Of a stretch of DNA of 64,000 nt, positions 38,789 through 49,364 are shown piece by piece. The notes under the pieces are model-generated. The model ran no database searches. It saw only the letters and a program-made list of their open reading frames with translations, and had not been told where the DNA came from. The first letter of the stretch is position 1; every line of letters starts with the position of its first letter. A program made the position numbers and the translations under genes. Where the stretch lies: positions 34,346-98,345 of the forward strand of contig BGKB01000154.1 of assembly GCA_003116975.1 (NCBI GenBank). The letters are read 5' to 3'. Source of the stretch: Aurantiochytrium sp. KH105. Taxonomy: Eukaryota; Sar; Bigyra; Thraustochytrida; Thraustochytriidae.

Positions 38789-40296
38789 CGTCACGGTCGC
38801 CTCGACCTGCGCAGGTTAGCCGATGAGGTCGATCGATTCCCCAATTGGATCAAACAATCCGCGAGCGACGGCGCGACGGCGCGAGCGAGCGAGCGAGCGG
38901 GGGCGCGAGCTGTCGCTCTGCGTTCTCCTCGCCGCCCTCCGCTGCCGCCTGGCCTCCCGCCGCCCTTCTCCGCGGCGCTGCGCGTCTCCCGCGCTCCCCC
39001 GCTCGCGCGGCTTCTGCCGTCGCGGCGCCGAAATGGACTGCCGCCGCCCGCCCGCACGCGGTCCCGCCCGCGGCCGGCTCCCTCGCGGCGCCTGGCGCCT
39101 CCTGCGGCGCCTCGGCCGGCCTCCGCCGCGCGCGGCGCTCGCGCGCTCGCGGTCGCTGTCTGCGGCGGCCTCCGCGCGCGCGCCGTGGTCGCCCGCGCTG
39201 TCGATCGGGCTCTGTTTGTTTGCTTCGCCGCTTGCTTGCGCGCTTGGCTGCTCGCTCGCGCCGCTTTGCTCGGCTGCGCCTGCGCGCAAGTGGGTTATAC
39301 GCCGCGCCGCACTTGCGGCCGCGCCATAGTCGACTGTGGCCGCGCGCCGTGATAGGCCTGCGACCTGGCTACTCTGTTCGCCCGGCTGGCGGGTCACTCA
39401 TTCTCTCGGTCGTCACCGTCTCTGGGCGATCGTTCATGCGCTCCGTCGCGCCAGCGAGCAAGCGCAGGAGCAGACGCGAGAGCTCGCGAGCTCGCGCGCA
39501 TCGGAGGAGGGGCGGGAGGAAGGAGGAGGAGAAGAACCTTGCTGGCCGGCCGGCTGGCTGAGCGAGCCTCGGCAGCAGTGCAGACAGCACGGCATGCGCT
39601 TGTGCAGCGCGTGCAGGCCTCGGCTGAAAAAGACATTCTGCAGTCAGCGCGCCTCGCCGCTCGCGCTTCCCCGACCGAGCCTGCGAGACGCCGAACCCGA
39701 GAGCGACGAAGGCGCCGCAGAAGGCCCTTCTGCGAGCTGCCAGCTGCTGCGCTGCACTGCACCGCTCGCGCCGGCGCGCCGCTCGCTAGCGCAGTCGCTC
39801 GCTCGCTCGCTCGCTGCCGTGGGCAGTTGCTCGCGCGCGCGGGCGGACGCAGGGTCCTTCCTTGGCGACCCATCGTCCCAGGGTGCACGGAGGCGGCAAA
39901 GACCCCGCGTGCCCCGCCGCGGTGCACATGGCCCCCGCCGCGATGGCGCGTGCACCCCGCGCTAGGGGGGTAGAAAGGAAGTGGGTCCTTCCCCGGCGCA
40001 GACCCGGGGGTGCGCGCACACACCCCTGGGTACACACCGTTTTGGCTCGCCTTGACCTGGTGGCGTGAAAAGGGCAGGAGACAGAGGCGAGAGATGGGGG
40101 CAAGCGGACGCGCGTGCTTGCAGTCGCTTACTTAGTTGGCGCGGCGCAACGCGGCGCGGCGAGCTGTAAAGCGGAAGGGCTGGTTGGGCCCACCGCGGAC
40201 GCCCTCATCAAAGAACGAAAAAAGTGCTCGCTCGCACGCATCCTCGCTCGTCCGCGTGCGTGCCGCGGCAATTTTTTTTAAAGGGGAAACCAAAAC
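38789..40296. other. 1.5 kb GC-rich intergenic, no supported gene
   Basis: Flanked by the WW-J start and the cyclic-nucleotide-binding-like gene. All long frames are Arg/Ala/Ser-rich composition artefacts. Repeats GCGAGCGAGCGAGC (about 38880) and GCTCGCTCGCTCGCTCGC (about 39801), plus a G/C block with GTGCACC-type inverted elements (about 39880-40030). Nothing else seen. Confidence 0.5.
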
Positions 40297-43200
40297 ATGG
40301 AAAGCAGACCGTCTGTGTCGCGGCTGGTGCGCGCGGCGCGAGAAGCAGCGGAAATTCGTGCAAAGGAAGAAGCTTCAGCTACAGACGATACGAGCGAAGC
40401 GCATGGAGCATCAAAGGCCGCGCGTGACCCAGAGGAAGAAGAAAAGGAGCTCGAACGAACCAAGGTGAAAGCTGAACTTCTCAGGGCCAACTCCTTCGTA
40501 AATCGTCTCCCCCCACGACTCCAACAGGAACTTGCTTGTGCCGCAAAGGTTCGAATTGTGCACGAGGAAAGCCCCGTCATTCTCGAGCAAGGAGACGACG
40601 TGCACAAGCTGGCAATACTGTGCGAAGGTGAAGCCATTGTGACGCACAAGGCGGACGCTGACGACCGCCATGGCGTCGAGCGTCCTGTGCGAATCGACCA
40701 GGCACCAGCGTCGTACGGAGCCTACGCTCTCTTGTCTGGGGATGAGGAGCAACCCGAGACAGTGCGTGCCATTGGTCCAGATTGTTTGTGTCTTGAGCTT
40801 AACGGTGATGACTTTGACGAGATTTTGAGCAATCACAATAACGCTGGATTCGTACTGGAACTTCGGCGTGAGGCACGGCAGGCTGGTCTTCTTGATCGTG
40901 TTCCCTTGCTCTCCGGCCTTAATGACATGCAAAAAGTCCAGATCCTACACGCCATGCGTACCATTGTCTTTCAGGATGGAGAGATTCTCGCTGCGCGTGC
41001 GGCGCGCGAGGAGGTATTTCTCCTTGTAGTGAATGGGACTGTACGTGTCAAAGACCTTGACGCTACAGAGGAAATAGAGGGTGACAGCTCCTCATCGGTG
41101 CCCGCCCCAGTCTCGCAAGTCTCTTATTTTGGCGAATTTGCTCTCTTGGACGATCAACGAAATGCTCAAACCCTGGTTGCCGAGGGAGAGGTAGTCTGTC
41201 TCTATATGCATCGCCTCGCTTTCCTTGAGCAGGTTCCGCACCTGCGAAGGTTCCTCGTCGAGTGGGTTCAAGCGAGCCAGCGTCAGTCCGAGCGCAGGAC
41301 AAAGGGCCAAGAACGGCCAGAGGATTCGAGGCCCACAAGCAGCGCCAGTCGCATGAGCAAAGGCAGTGAGAGCGATACCCATGGTCCCCGTGCGCATTGC
41401 TTTGATCTCGACAAACCGCCTTGCAAGTCATTTGCTGCAAGCATTGACAAAAGCGCTTCTGAAGCTTTTGAAATCCTTGTGCCTGCCAGGTCTGAGGATG
41501 CAAAACCTCGACGCATGGCCTTTGAGTCCGTATACGAGGCTCTAGCTCTTCGCGTCTTCCACAAAAAGATAGCAAACAGCGAATTCACGAAGACTTTCCA
41601 GATTGTGTCGTCGCGATCCCAAGCATCCCCAGCGCTCAGATCACTGCGCGGTGAGATACCTGCCGTTTCGTCGAATCTTCTCGACGTTCTAGCCAGCGCG
41701 CAAAGGGAAGAAAAGCTACGAAAAAAGAAAAAGAAGAAAAAGAAGAACAAGAACCAAAAGAAAAACAAAAAGGGAAACGCCATGGGATCATCCGCGGCAA
41801 TCGCTCGGATCGAGACCCCTCTCGCTGCTGCAGGACATGATTCTGCGCTCTTGTCCCTTACAAGTCGTCTTGCACATCACGTGCGAACGATTTTGCAATC
41901 GGACCCTGAGCAACGAAGCCAAGAAGATCTTCGCGTGCTGCATGGCCTCTTTGCCCAAAACAAGGTGGTTGCCCGCCTGGCACTTCGCCTCGACGCGCCG
42001 ATCGAGCACCGTCTCTTTTCACACGCGCGATTTGCAACCTTTGAGGCAGGCCAGTCGCTATGGCAAGAAGGAGACGCCATGACTGGTGTCTATATGGTTC
42101 TACGAGGTCAAGTCCACACGAGCATGCGTGAGCGTATCGGTACTTCGGGCACAGTCGTGCCGAAACCTCTTGGAACAATATGCGCAGGTGGTTCTCTTGG
42201 TGAGCTATCTCTCTTGGACCCGGAACACAAAGTATATACCAAGGCGCTGTACACAGCACAAGCTCTCTGCGATACCGAGGTGCTTGTCCTTGACGCGCAG
42301 AGCTTTCATGCGCATTGTGTTCCGCAGGACCTGTTGCGCCAGCGAATCGCTGACGTGAGCTCAATTGAGCAACTCTCGTGTACGCGTGGGGAGGCCAATT
42401 TTGCCGCAATCATGCCCCTTGCCTTCCAAATCGATTATGCCCACTTTCCCAAGGACTTTGTTTTCTCGCAGGCGGGGGATTTTTTCGAGCCTGGTTGGTG
42501 CCATTTCATCATGTCTGGCGAAATTGGCGTCTATGAATACAATCTCGATCGCCGGTGCTGGGAGGAGCTGTCAAGACTTGGACCCGGCGAATTCATGTCA
42601 ATCGCAGACGCCTCTCCAACGCTTGCCCTTGCTGCCGTCTCGTTTGTGTCAACAAAGAAGCTCTCGCGTGCTACACTTCAAGCCCTCGACGAGACAGCTG
42701 CTGCCGAGATGAACCAGGTGGCTACTTTTCGTGCCCAATTTCGAAAGGCTGACGATGTGCATGGGGTTCGGGCAAGATTGGCAGCGGCCAAAATTTGTCT
42801 CCCAACCTTTGTACAACGCCAGGGCGGGCCATTGCAGCGCCCCTCCATCGCAGCTCTCGCTGCCAGCACTCGGGCAAAGCATGCAGACGCCCAAGCGTCC
42901 AAGGTCAAAATGTCGCGACTGGCACCATTATTCAAGGACGGCAAGGTACCGCCGGATCAAGATGGTTCGAGCGATGCCGGATCGCAGGATCTGACGCAGT
43001 ACCCAGCAGACCCGGACCTGCAGCAAGAGCAGCGTCAACAGCAAGATGTTGAAGCTAAACCTGTGTGGTCATGGGCAGCGCTTCCAGCTGCCGAGCCTCA
43101 ACAAGACGGAGAAGACTCCGATACACCGCACAGCGGTCTCACACGGGAAAACGCGCTTGGGGCACTTCGCCTGGTCGAGCGCCATTATTCAATGGCCATC

Positions 43201-43419
43201 GAAGAGCGACATCATGCCGTGTGTCATACTGACGCTGGCATTAAGCGACGGAGTGTGGGCCCCGAAGAGCACACAAGCTCGCTGGCCGTGAGAAGAGCGC
43301 TTTTGGACAAGAAGCTGTTCTTGGAGCGTGCGCTTGCCGCGCGCGATCCTCGCAAACGGGTCCCTATATTGCGACAACAGCGGTTTGCTCTCGTTTCTCT
43401 GAACTGGGGAGACAAGTAA
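40297..43419 (+). CDS. Protein with up to four cyclic-nucleotide-binding-like domains
   Basis: The protein has 1040 residues. Cyclic-nucleotide-binding-type beta barrels are seen at about 68-180, 200-315 and 570-675; a fourth, weaker one lies at about 700-795. In the phosphate-cassette position the second has FGEFALLDDQRNAQT, keeping Gly-Glu and the Arg, so it is the best candidate to bind a nucleotide. The third has LGELSLLDPEHKVYT, lacking the Arg. The first (YGAYALLSGDEEQPE) and fourth lack both. A poly-Lys/Asn stretch (about 474-492) sits between pairs and could act in nuclear or membrane-phosphate binding. No kinase or channel domain is present, so this is not a standard PKA or PKG. It may be a divergent regulatory or scaffold protein. 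Confidence 0.85.
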   Translation: MESRPSVSRLVRAAREAAEIRAKEEASATDDTSEAHGASKAARDPEEEEKELERTKVKAELLRANSFVNRLPPRLQQELACAAKVRIVHEESPVILEQGDDVHKLAILCEGEAIVTHKADADDRHGVERPVRIDQAPASYGAYALLSGDEEQPETVRAIGPDCLCLELNGDDFDEILSNHNNAGFVLELRREARQAGLLDRVPLLSGLNDMQKVQILHAMRTIVFQDGEILAARAAREEVFLLVVNGTVRVKDLDATEEIEGDSSSSVPAPVSQVSYFGEFALLDDQRNAQTLVAEGEVVCLYMHRLAFLEQVPHLRRFLVEWVQASQRQSERRTKGQERPEDSRPTSSASRMSKGSESDTHGPRAHCFDLDKPPCKSFAASIDKSASEAFEILVPARSEDAKPRRMAFESVYEALALRVFHKKIANSEFTKTFQIVSSRSQASPALRSLRGEIPAVSSNLLDVLASAQREEKLRKKKKKKKKNKNQKKNKKGNAMGSSAAIARIETPLAAAGHDSALLSLTSRLAHHVRTILQSDPEQRSQEDLRVLHGLFAQNKVVARLALRLDAPIEHRLFSHARFATFEAGQSLWQEGDAMTGVYMVLRGQVHTSMRERIGTSGTVVPKPLGTICAGGSLGELSLLDPEHKVYTKALYTAQALCDTEVLVLDAQSFHAHCVPQDLLRQRIADVSSIEQLSCTRGEANFAAIMPLAFQIDYAHFPKDFVFSQAGDFFEPGWCHFIMSGEIGVYEYNLDRRCWEELSRLGPGEFMSIADASPTLALAAVSFVSTKKLSRATLQALDETAAAEMNQVATFRAQFRKADDVHGVRARLAAAKICLPTFVQRQGGPLQRPSIAALAASTRAKHADAQASKVKMSRLAPLFKDGKVPPDQDGSSDAGSQDLTQYPADPDLQQEQRQQQDVEAKPVWSWAALPAAEPQQDGEDSDTPHSGLTRENALGALRLVERHYSMAIEERHHAVCHTDAGIKRRSVGPEEHTSSLAVRRALLDKKLFLERALAARDPRKRVPILRQQRFALVSLNWGDK

Positions 43420-43986
43420 GAGTAGCACTTCGTGTCGTGAGCCATTTCCCTACTAGTAGTTGCAGGCCCAGCCAGCATAATGCCTTGAGGAGGCCAAAAC
43501 TTGAAACGAACGCAATACGCTCTCACATCAGAAAAAGAAGAAGTAGAAGTAAGAGGAGACCATAGAGGGAAAACTAAGTCGGTGACATCAATGCCGTCAA
43601 CGACATCGCCACGCTCACCATGATCAGCACCACTCTGACGATCAAGGTGACATCGTTCTGCAAAAGGAAAGCAAGAAACGAAAAAGAACAAGACAAGTCA
43701 AGAAGAAAATCAGTGAAGAAAACGAAGAAAATGAAAAAAAAAAAACTGACAAGCGACTGACAAGTGTAAAAAATGCGAAAAGATGTAAAACCGCTCGCAT
43801 CACAGTCTCAGACTCGCAAGACCAACCGCGGAGAGTCGCAGAACGCAAAGCGCAGGCCACGGAGAGCATCGCGCGCGGGCAAGTCTGGCGTGGGCCGGGC
43901 ATCGACCCGCCTGGGGCAGACCAGCGCCGTTGTGGCCGGAAGGGACCCGAGCGAGCGAGCGAGAGTAGCGAGAGAACGTTGTGGCG
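43420..43986. promoter_or_regulatory. 5' flank of CK1-like kinase gene
   Basis: Purine-rich, with A-runs (about 43735-43745) and GCGAGCGAGCGAGAG (43951-43965) just upstream of the start. No gene. Confidence 0.45.
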
Positions 43987-45660
43987 ATGGCGCCCAAGAC
44001 GAGCGCCAGGGCCAAGGCCAAGGAACCCGAGGTGCCTGGGCAACTAGGCCCATGGAAAGTGGAACGAAAGCTCGGCAGCGGAGCGTTTAGCTCCGTGTAC
44101 GAGGCCCGCTTCACGCTCGAGGATGCGCAGCGTGATATAATCAACGAACACGAATGGGTTCTCAAAGCTTCACCCGTTCCGCCGCCCACGAAACGAAAGA
44201 AGAAGGGCGAGCAAACGCCCGGTGCCACGCTCCTTTCAAAGGAATACACGGTGTACCGTATCCTCCACGAGCTCCCAGTCGGCTTCAAGGGGAAAGCCTA
44301 TGTGCCCATCCCGAAAACGCCCAAGACGGTCGCCTGGAAGTACCAGTACCAGGAGGGTGGATGGTGCTTTTTGGCCCTCGAGCGTCTCGGCAAGACTCTT
44401 TCCGAGGCCATTGCTTCGTGCAACGGTCACGTGCCCACCGACACAGCGCTCAATGTCGCAGCGCAGCTGCTGCGCGCTCTTCAGTTCGTGCATGGTAAGG
44501 GCTATATTTTCCGCGACGTCAAGCCTGATAACTTTATGCTCGGACGAAAGGCCGCAGACGTAAATACCCTATTTATCGTGGACTTTGGCGCTGTTTGCAA
44601 GGAACTCTCGCACAAGGGAGTTCGCGAACCCGCAGATCCTGTGGGCACCCCTCTTTACATGAGCAAGCGTATCCATCGTGGTGAGCCGCCCTGCCCTCGA
44701 GACGATCTCGAGTCTCTCGGGTACATGCTCTTGCAAATGGGCTCAAATGAGCTGCCATGGGCTGCCGCAGGCAGTGAGGAAGAAGTCTTGCAGATGAAGG
44801 AGTCCATCTCGCTCGACGAGCTGTGCGCAGCGGTTCCGGCCGCGACACTGAGCGAGGCGGCTCATGCATTTTTACAAGCAGTGCTCGAGCTCGGCGAAGA
44901 TAGCGCCGTTCCTTACGATTATCTGTTTGGTTTGCTGACCGCGCCGCTGGGACAGAAAGTCTCGTCCGTGGAGGATCTTTGCAAGTGCTCCCTCTCGTGG
45001 ACCGATTCCCGCGCCTCAAAGCCGACAGCAGCCGCCAAGAAGAGGACTACCAAGGCGAGCACCGCTTCGAAGGCAGCAGGTCAAAAGACAGCAGGGAAGG
45101 AAGAAAAAGCAGCTGCGTCTTCCAAGACAAGGCAGAAAGTCTCGTCAAAAACAACGGCCAAGGCCAAGACAAAGAAGAAACCTGCCGCCACAACTCACGA
45201 CGTCGACGACGTCAATGACGACGACGTTGAAATGATTGATCAGGTCAAGACAGAACCTGATCGTCGCAAGAGAGCTGGACACAAGTCAACAAGGGGAGCA
45301 AGGCAGTCATTCGACGAAATGGATTCTGAAGATAGTGACGATGTAGATGATGATGATGCTGCGGTAGGTAGCTCTCCTCAAGCTGAAGAAGACCCGGACG
45401 TGATTGATCTCACACAACGAATGACGCGAAGCATGACGCGAGGCCAAGAACCTAAGGATCGTCAAAAGGCTCGATCAGCTGGTGCAAAGCCCCCTAAACG
45501 CCGCAAAGGGAAAAACGAGGAGGATGCCGAAAATGAAAAGCCCGAGAACGCCAAGACCGTCAAGAACGAGGGCGTTAAGAAGGAAAGTATGGCGCAGGCG
45601 GCGATGCAGAAAGCCACATTCGGCTCGAGGGCGGCTTCTGCGGCAAAGGTACGTGTTTGA
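43987..45660 (+). CDS. CK1-family serine/threonine kinase with long charged tail
   Basis: The protein has 557 residues from the ATG at 43987. The kinase domain (about 18-320) shows the glycine loop LGSGAFSSVYEA, VLKAS, catalytic FRDVKPDNFML, metal site IVDFGAV, the CK1-type substrate segment GTPLYMSKRIHRGE and RDDLESLGYMLLQM. The RDDLESLGY block separates CK1 and the related VRK kinases from other kinases; DFGAV in place of DFGLA and the insertion after the VLKAS strand are divergences. The C-terminal about 230 residues are Lys/Ala-rich, then acidic, with several basic nuclear-type clusters and a possible SUMO-interacting motif DVIDLT. Probably nuclear and active, by inference. Confidence 0.9.
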   Translation: MAPKTSARAKAKEPEVPGQLGPWKVERKLGSGAFSSVYEARFTLEDAQRDIINEHEWVLKASPVPPPTKRKKKGEQTPGATLLSKEYTVYRILHELPVGFKGKAYVPIPKTPKTVAWKYQYQEGGWCFLALERLGKTLSEAIASCNGHVPTDTALNVAAQLLRALQFVHGKGYIFRDVKPDNFMLGRKAADVNTLFIVDFGAVCKELSHKGVREPADPVGTPLYMSKRIHRGEPPCPRDDLESLGYMLLQMGSNELPWAAAGSEEEVLQMKESISLDELCAAVPAATLSEAAHAFLQAVLELGEDSAVPYDYLFGLLTAPLGQKVSSVEDLCKCSLSWTDSRASKPTAAAKKRTTKASTASKAAGQKTAGKEEKAAASSKTRQKVSSKTTAKAKTKKKPAATTHDVDDVNDDDVEMIDQVKTEPDRRKRAGHKSTRGARQSFDEMDSEDSDDVDDDDAAVGSSPQAEEDPDVIDLTQRMTRSMTRGQEPKDRQKARSAGAKPPKRRKGKNEEDAENEKPENAKTVKNEGVKKESMAQAAMQKATFGSRAASAAKVRV

Positions 45661-45790
45661 CGGACATGGATAGAAACCCAATATTTTTCTTTGAAAATGT
45701 AAAACTGACGAGCGATTTGGGAGCGCTTGCGTAGAATGCCGCATATGTTGTTGCCGTTGGCGCTACGTCGCTGTTCATTTCTGCGGCGTA

Positions 45791-46591
45791 TCATGGCGAG
45801 TACTCTTCGTAGAGGTATGCGGCAATATCGGTGCTTTCCAAAAGCTCCTTGCCAGTGTTGGGATCTTCGAGAAGGGGAATCTGAATCAAGCCGGCCGCCT
45901 TGCGCCCCTTGGAGAGCTGATTTCCGAAACGTCGAACCCACTCTTTACGCTTTGTAGATGTAAATTTTGGCGTTGTCTTGTATACGTATTCAATTTCCAG
46001 CGCGCAGAGCGCTTCGCGAACCCGCGCCACGAAAGGCGAGCCTTCGCTTCCCCAAAGGACGAGCGCTTTTTCGGGCTTTTTGGACGTCGGCGTGGCCGTC
46101 CATCCGTGGCTTGCGGCAGGGCGGATCGCAGACGCAAGACGGCCTGAAAGAGAGCCCAGAGCGGAAAAGTTCGCGAGACGAAAAGCCCAACCTGGCGACG
46201 CTTTGTCGCCATATCTTTTCCATAGGTACTCGTTGATCGCGGAGGCATTCGAGAGCACTTGGGTCGTGTTTGGGTCGTGTAGCATTGGCAGCGAGGCATC
46301 CTTTTGAGCCAGTCTTTTTCGTTCTTGCATGAACCGAGAGCCTCCTCGTGGACACGGCTTGATGAGGACATCGAGGTCCAACGTCGACAGCGTTTCGCGG
46401 ACAGACCTGCAGTCCTCGTCTTGTTCGAGCTCGTATAGCTCTAGCATTTGCTCGGGGCGTCGACTCTTGTGGGCGCCTTCTGCGAGGTATGCGCCGGCTG
46501 CGAGTCGCAATAGATATGCCCATGTGAGCGTCAGGAAGTCGATGATCCCACCCACGAGTGGTAATGTGAACAACGCTACGAGCGCGCCCAT
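45791..46591 (-). CDS. Tandem GST-N (thioredoxin-fold) membrane-anchored protein
   Basis: The protein has 266 residues from the ATG at 46591. A hydrophobic N-terminus (about 2-36, GALVALFTLPLVGGIIDFL) probably anchors it or acts as an organelle signal. Two thioredoxin-like GST N-terminal domains follow. The first (about 50-140) has LYELEQDEDCRSVRETLSTL; the second (about 175-266) has LVLWGSEGSPFVARVREAL with Val where a redox Cys is usual. No GST C-terminal helical domain is present. The layout resembles the plastid tandem GST-N proteins of plants and algae, whose substrates are not established. The gene converges on the CK1-like kinase gene with 130 bp between stops. Confidence 0.87.
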   Translation of the reverse strand: MGALVALFTLPLVGGIIDFLTLTWAYLLRLAAGAYLAEGAHKSRRPEQMLELYELEQDEDCRSVRETLSTLDLDVLIKPCPRGGSRFMQERKRLAQKDASLPMLHDPNTTQVLSNASAINEYLWKRYGDKASPGWAFRLANFSALGSLSGRLASAIRPAASHGWTATPTSKKPEKALVLWGSEGSPFVARVREALCALEIEYVYKTTPKFTSTKRKEWVRRFGNQLSKGRKAAGLIQIPLLEDPNTGKELLESTDIAAYLYEEYSP

Positions 46592-48315
46592 CTTGGTGAC
46601 ACGTGTGCAAGTGTCGCGCTCGGCGCTTGCAAGGCGCCCTCTCTCCAAGCTCCAGCTGGCGGCTGCACGCACGCAGACACTCGGATCCGCGCAAGCGGCG
46701 GAGTCGTTGATGATAGTACTTTGTGTCCATTGTATTCCATTTCCTTCCTTTCTATTTTAACGTCGTTTCCTAGGGATTATACTAGTAGGCCACTACTCTG
46801 TGATTGTGACCTCATTTTTTCTTGTTGTTGCTGCTGCTGCTGGTGGTGGTGGTGATTGCGTGGTGATTGCGTGGCGGCGGCGGCAGCGGCGGTAACGGCA
46901 GGGGTGGTAGCGGCAGCGGTGGTGCTTTACATCTTAATAAGATTAAGGTAACGCCTTCCCCTGTTTCGAGTTCATCGTCACTGGATATTGAATGTACGCT
47001 GTAATCGTTAGTGGAGATCAAGTGCTGCAAGAAAGCCGCCCACGTGATCGAAAGAAGCGGATAGGAGCTTGAAAAAGAAAAGACCTGAAGCACTCTTCGA
47101 ATCCATTCTCGGGTTTTCTTTGTGTCCATGGATGCAATGTAAGGTCGGCAGAGTCGGTTTTTAGAGATGAAAACCCAGATTCACATGGCTGCGAGCTGAG
47201 TTTGTTTGCTTATGTCGAATACCAATGGTTTCACGATTAGTATTACCCTGATTACCCTGAAGACGATCAGGTACGACAGGAGTCTGACTTCGAGGACGAC
47301 GAAAGTCCGCTTTTTTTTTTTTACGTTTACAGTTAGTTTGTTTGCGCTCGTGATCATTTGGAAAACTTTTCGCAGCATGGTCAGATGGTCGACGAGCAGT
47401 TGTCTCCTTCCTTCCACCCCTCCCCTCCCCCATACCTTCACCCCTCATCTCCCACTCGCTCGCTCGTCACACCGCGATCTCGCGCAGCCGAACCCGGCGT
47501 TCTTCCCTCCACTCGCGCCGGCCGACCACCTGCGCCGTTGGTAGTAAACGCTCACCCTCCATCATCATCTTCCTTCCAGCGCCGTCTCGCGGGCTCGCAA
47601 ACGCGCTAGGGGGTGCGCGCGCGCACCCCTCTCTTCCCTCCCCCGGGCGCCACATCGCCCCACAGCCGCCGCCGCAGCCGCTCCTCCCACGGTCGCCCGG
47701 CGCGGCCGGCTGCTAGAGGACCCGGCCGGCTCGCGCCCTCGCCCGCGCGCTCGCGCAGGCGGCCGAGCCGGCGCGCAGCAGGTGCTCTCCCACCTGCTCG
47801 TCCCGGGCCGAGCCTGCTCTGCCCTTTTCTCGCGTTCGCGCCGCGCGGGGGCGAGGCCATCTCAACTCATCATCTCAGCTTATCTTATCTCACCTCATCT
47901 CGTCTCGTCTCAACTCAACTCGACTCAACTCGACGCGGGTCAGCCCCAGCTCCAGCTCGACCGCGCTGCCTCCCGCGGGTCTCGAGCCGCCCCCGCCCGA
48001 CGCTGCCGCCGCCGTCGCGAGGTCGCGGCCGTGAGCGGGGGCGGAGCTCACTCCGGGCACGGGCCCGAGACGAGCCGAGACTGACAGTGAGGAAGGAAGG
48101 CAAGGACCCCAGCACACCACCAAAACAGGCATCGGCAAACACGCAAAGCAGCCAGCAACTTTCAAAACAGCAGACAAACAGCGCGTCGCGTGCAGCGCGG
48201 CCCGCGCGCGGCGAGCTCGCGCGGAGCGGCGCGGGAGAGCGCGAGAGCGCGGCAGCGTGCGGCGCCTGGCGGCGGGACCAGGGCCGGCGCGGACGGGGCC
48301 GACGGCGGCGGGAGG
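46592..48315. other. 1.7 kb intergenic, 5' flanks of GST-N and J-like genes
   Basis: GGTGGTGGT, GGCGGC and GCAGCGG repeats lie at about 46838-46925. From about 47590 it is GC-rich, with a TCATCTCATCTCG-type pyrimidine run (about 47862-47930). No recognised gene; a missed 5' exon of the J-like gene is possible here. Confidence 0.45.
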
Positions 48316-48670
48316 ATGACCGGGGCCATGGCCATGGCCCCAGCGCAGACGGACCCAGCACAAACGACGGCGCCGACGACGACAACGACGACGGGGGCGA
48401 CGACGACGAGGACGAAGATGGCCGCGACGAGAAAGACAGCACTCGCAGCGACGGGACCTGAACAGCAGCCGGAGCACAAGCCGCAGCAGACGAAGGACCG
48501 GCAGCAGCAGGCGAAGGACCAGCAACCTGCGAGTGAAAAGGGTCACCATCACCAAAGGCTGAGAATTACTATGCCATTTTGGGCGTCAGTCCTGGCGTCT
48601 CCAAGTCCCTTCTCAAGCCGGCGTACCACGCGGCCGTGCGCAAGGCTCACGCTGCAGAACGATCCTTTGC

Positions 48671-48713
<43 letters not shown>

Positions 48714-49364
48714 CAACAACAGCAACAGCAACAACAGCAACAGCAAGCTGCGCATGTCTTGCAAGACCCCAACGCAAAGAGTGTGATGGCCGTCACCGAG
48801 GCCTATCGCGTGCTGGCCGATGATTGGCAGCGCAGCGTCTACGACCTAATGGGTCATGCAGGCTATCTCGCGTGGAACCGGCACATTGCCACTTTTGCCG
48901 CACAAATGCTCGAGGGGAAATCCATGCAAGAGGCACACGCTGCACCCCCGCCAGCCACATGCACATGCTTTCCCTTTGCGAAGCGAAAGAAAGGGATCAA
49001 CAAGGACCTTGCCGCTGCCAGTTTCGAACTCACCCTTCAGCTTTCTCCAGACCACAAACACATCGTGCTAACGCCTTCTCCCGTGCAAGCTGCCTCGCTC
49101 CTTCAGACTGAAAATGTTCTACCGAACGTGCAATACATTGGTGTAAAAGATGTCAACGAGGTCGGCGGTTCCGGGAATTTGATCGTACTCAACGCGGCGC
49201 GAGGTCCCCCGATTGAGTTTCAGGTGCTCCCTTCAGAGGACGCCAAGCAAATGCGATCACTACTGAGTCTTCTCTTCATCCATCTTCAAAGGAACAAGAT
49301 CTGGCTCGGCAAGTTTTATCAGGTCACGCTTCATTCACATGCAGATTCGATCTCGCTCTTGTAA
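48316..49364 (+). CDS. J-like protein with polyglutamine insert, lost HPD motif and PH-like C-terminus; N-terminal frame unresolved
   Basis: Two frames appear to make one gene. The upstream frame from the ATG at 48316 (Thr- then Gln/Lys-rich) reaches GHHHQRLR at about 48562. The J-like core continues in the next frame from about 48564 as NYYAILGVSPGVSKSLLKPAY. No intron fits between them, so a one-base frameshift, an assembly error or a different 5' exon must be invoked. In the J-like core the HPD tripeptide position reads HAA (KAHAAERS), so HSP70 stimulation is unlikely. A run of 24 Gln interrupts the loop before the helix VMAVTEAYRVLADDWQRSVYD. The C-terminal about 140 residues (VQYIGVKDVNEVGG, RSLLSLLFIHLQRNKIW) match the PH-like end of the WW-J protein at 36491-38788. 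Start uncertain. Confidence 0.75.
48675..48746. repeat. CAG/CAA tract encoding 24 glutamines
   Basis: Pure CAG in the first half, mixed CAG and CAA in the second. The mix keeps Gln while breaking the pure repeat, which suggests selection for the peptide rather than simple slippage. Confidence 0.95.

Noticed and set aside
47613..48461. 282-codon forward frame before the J-like gene
   Set aside because: Arg/Pro/Ser then Asp-rich composition artefact; the neighbouring frame from 48316 is the more protein-like upstream part.
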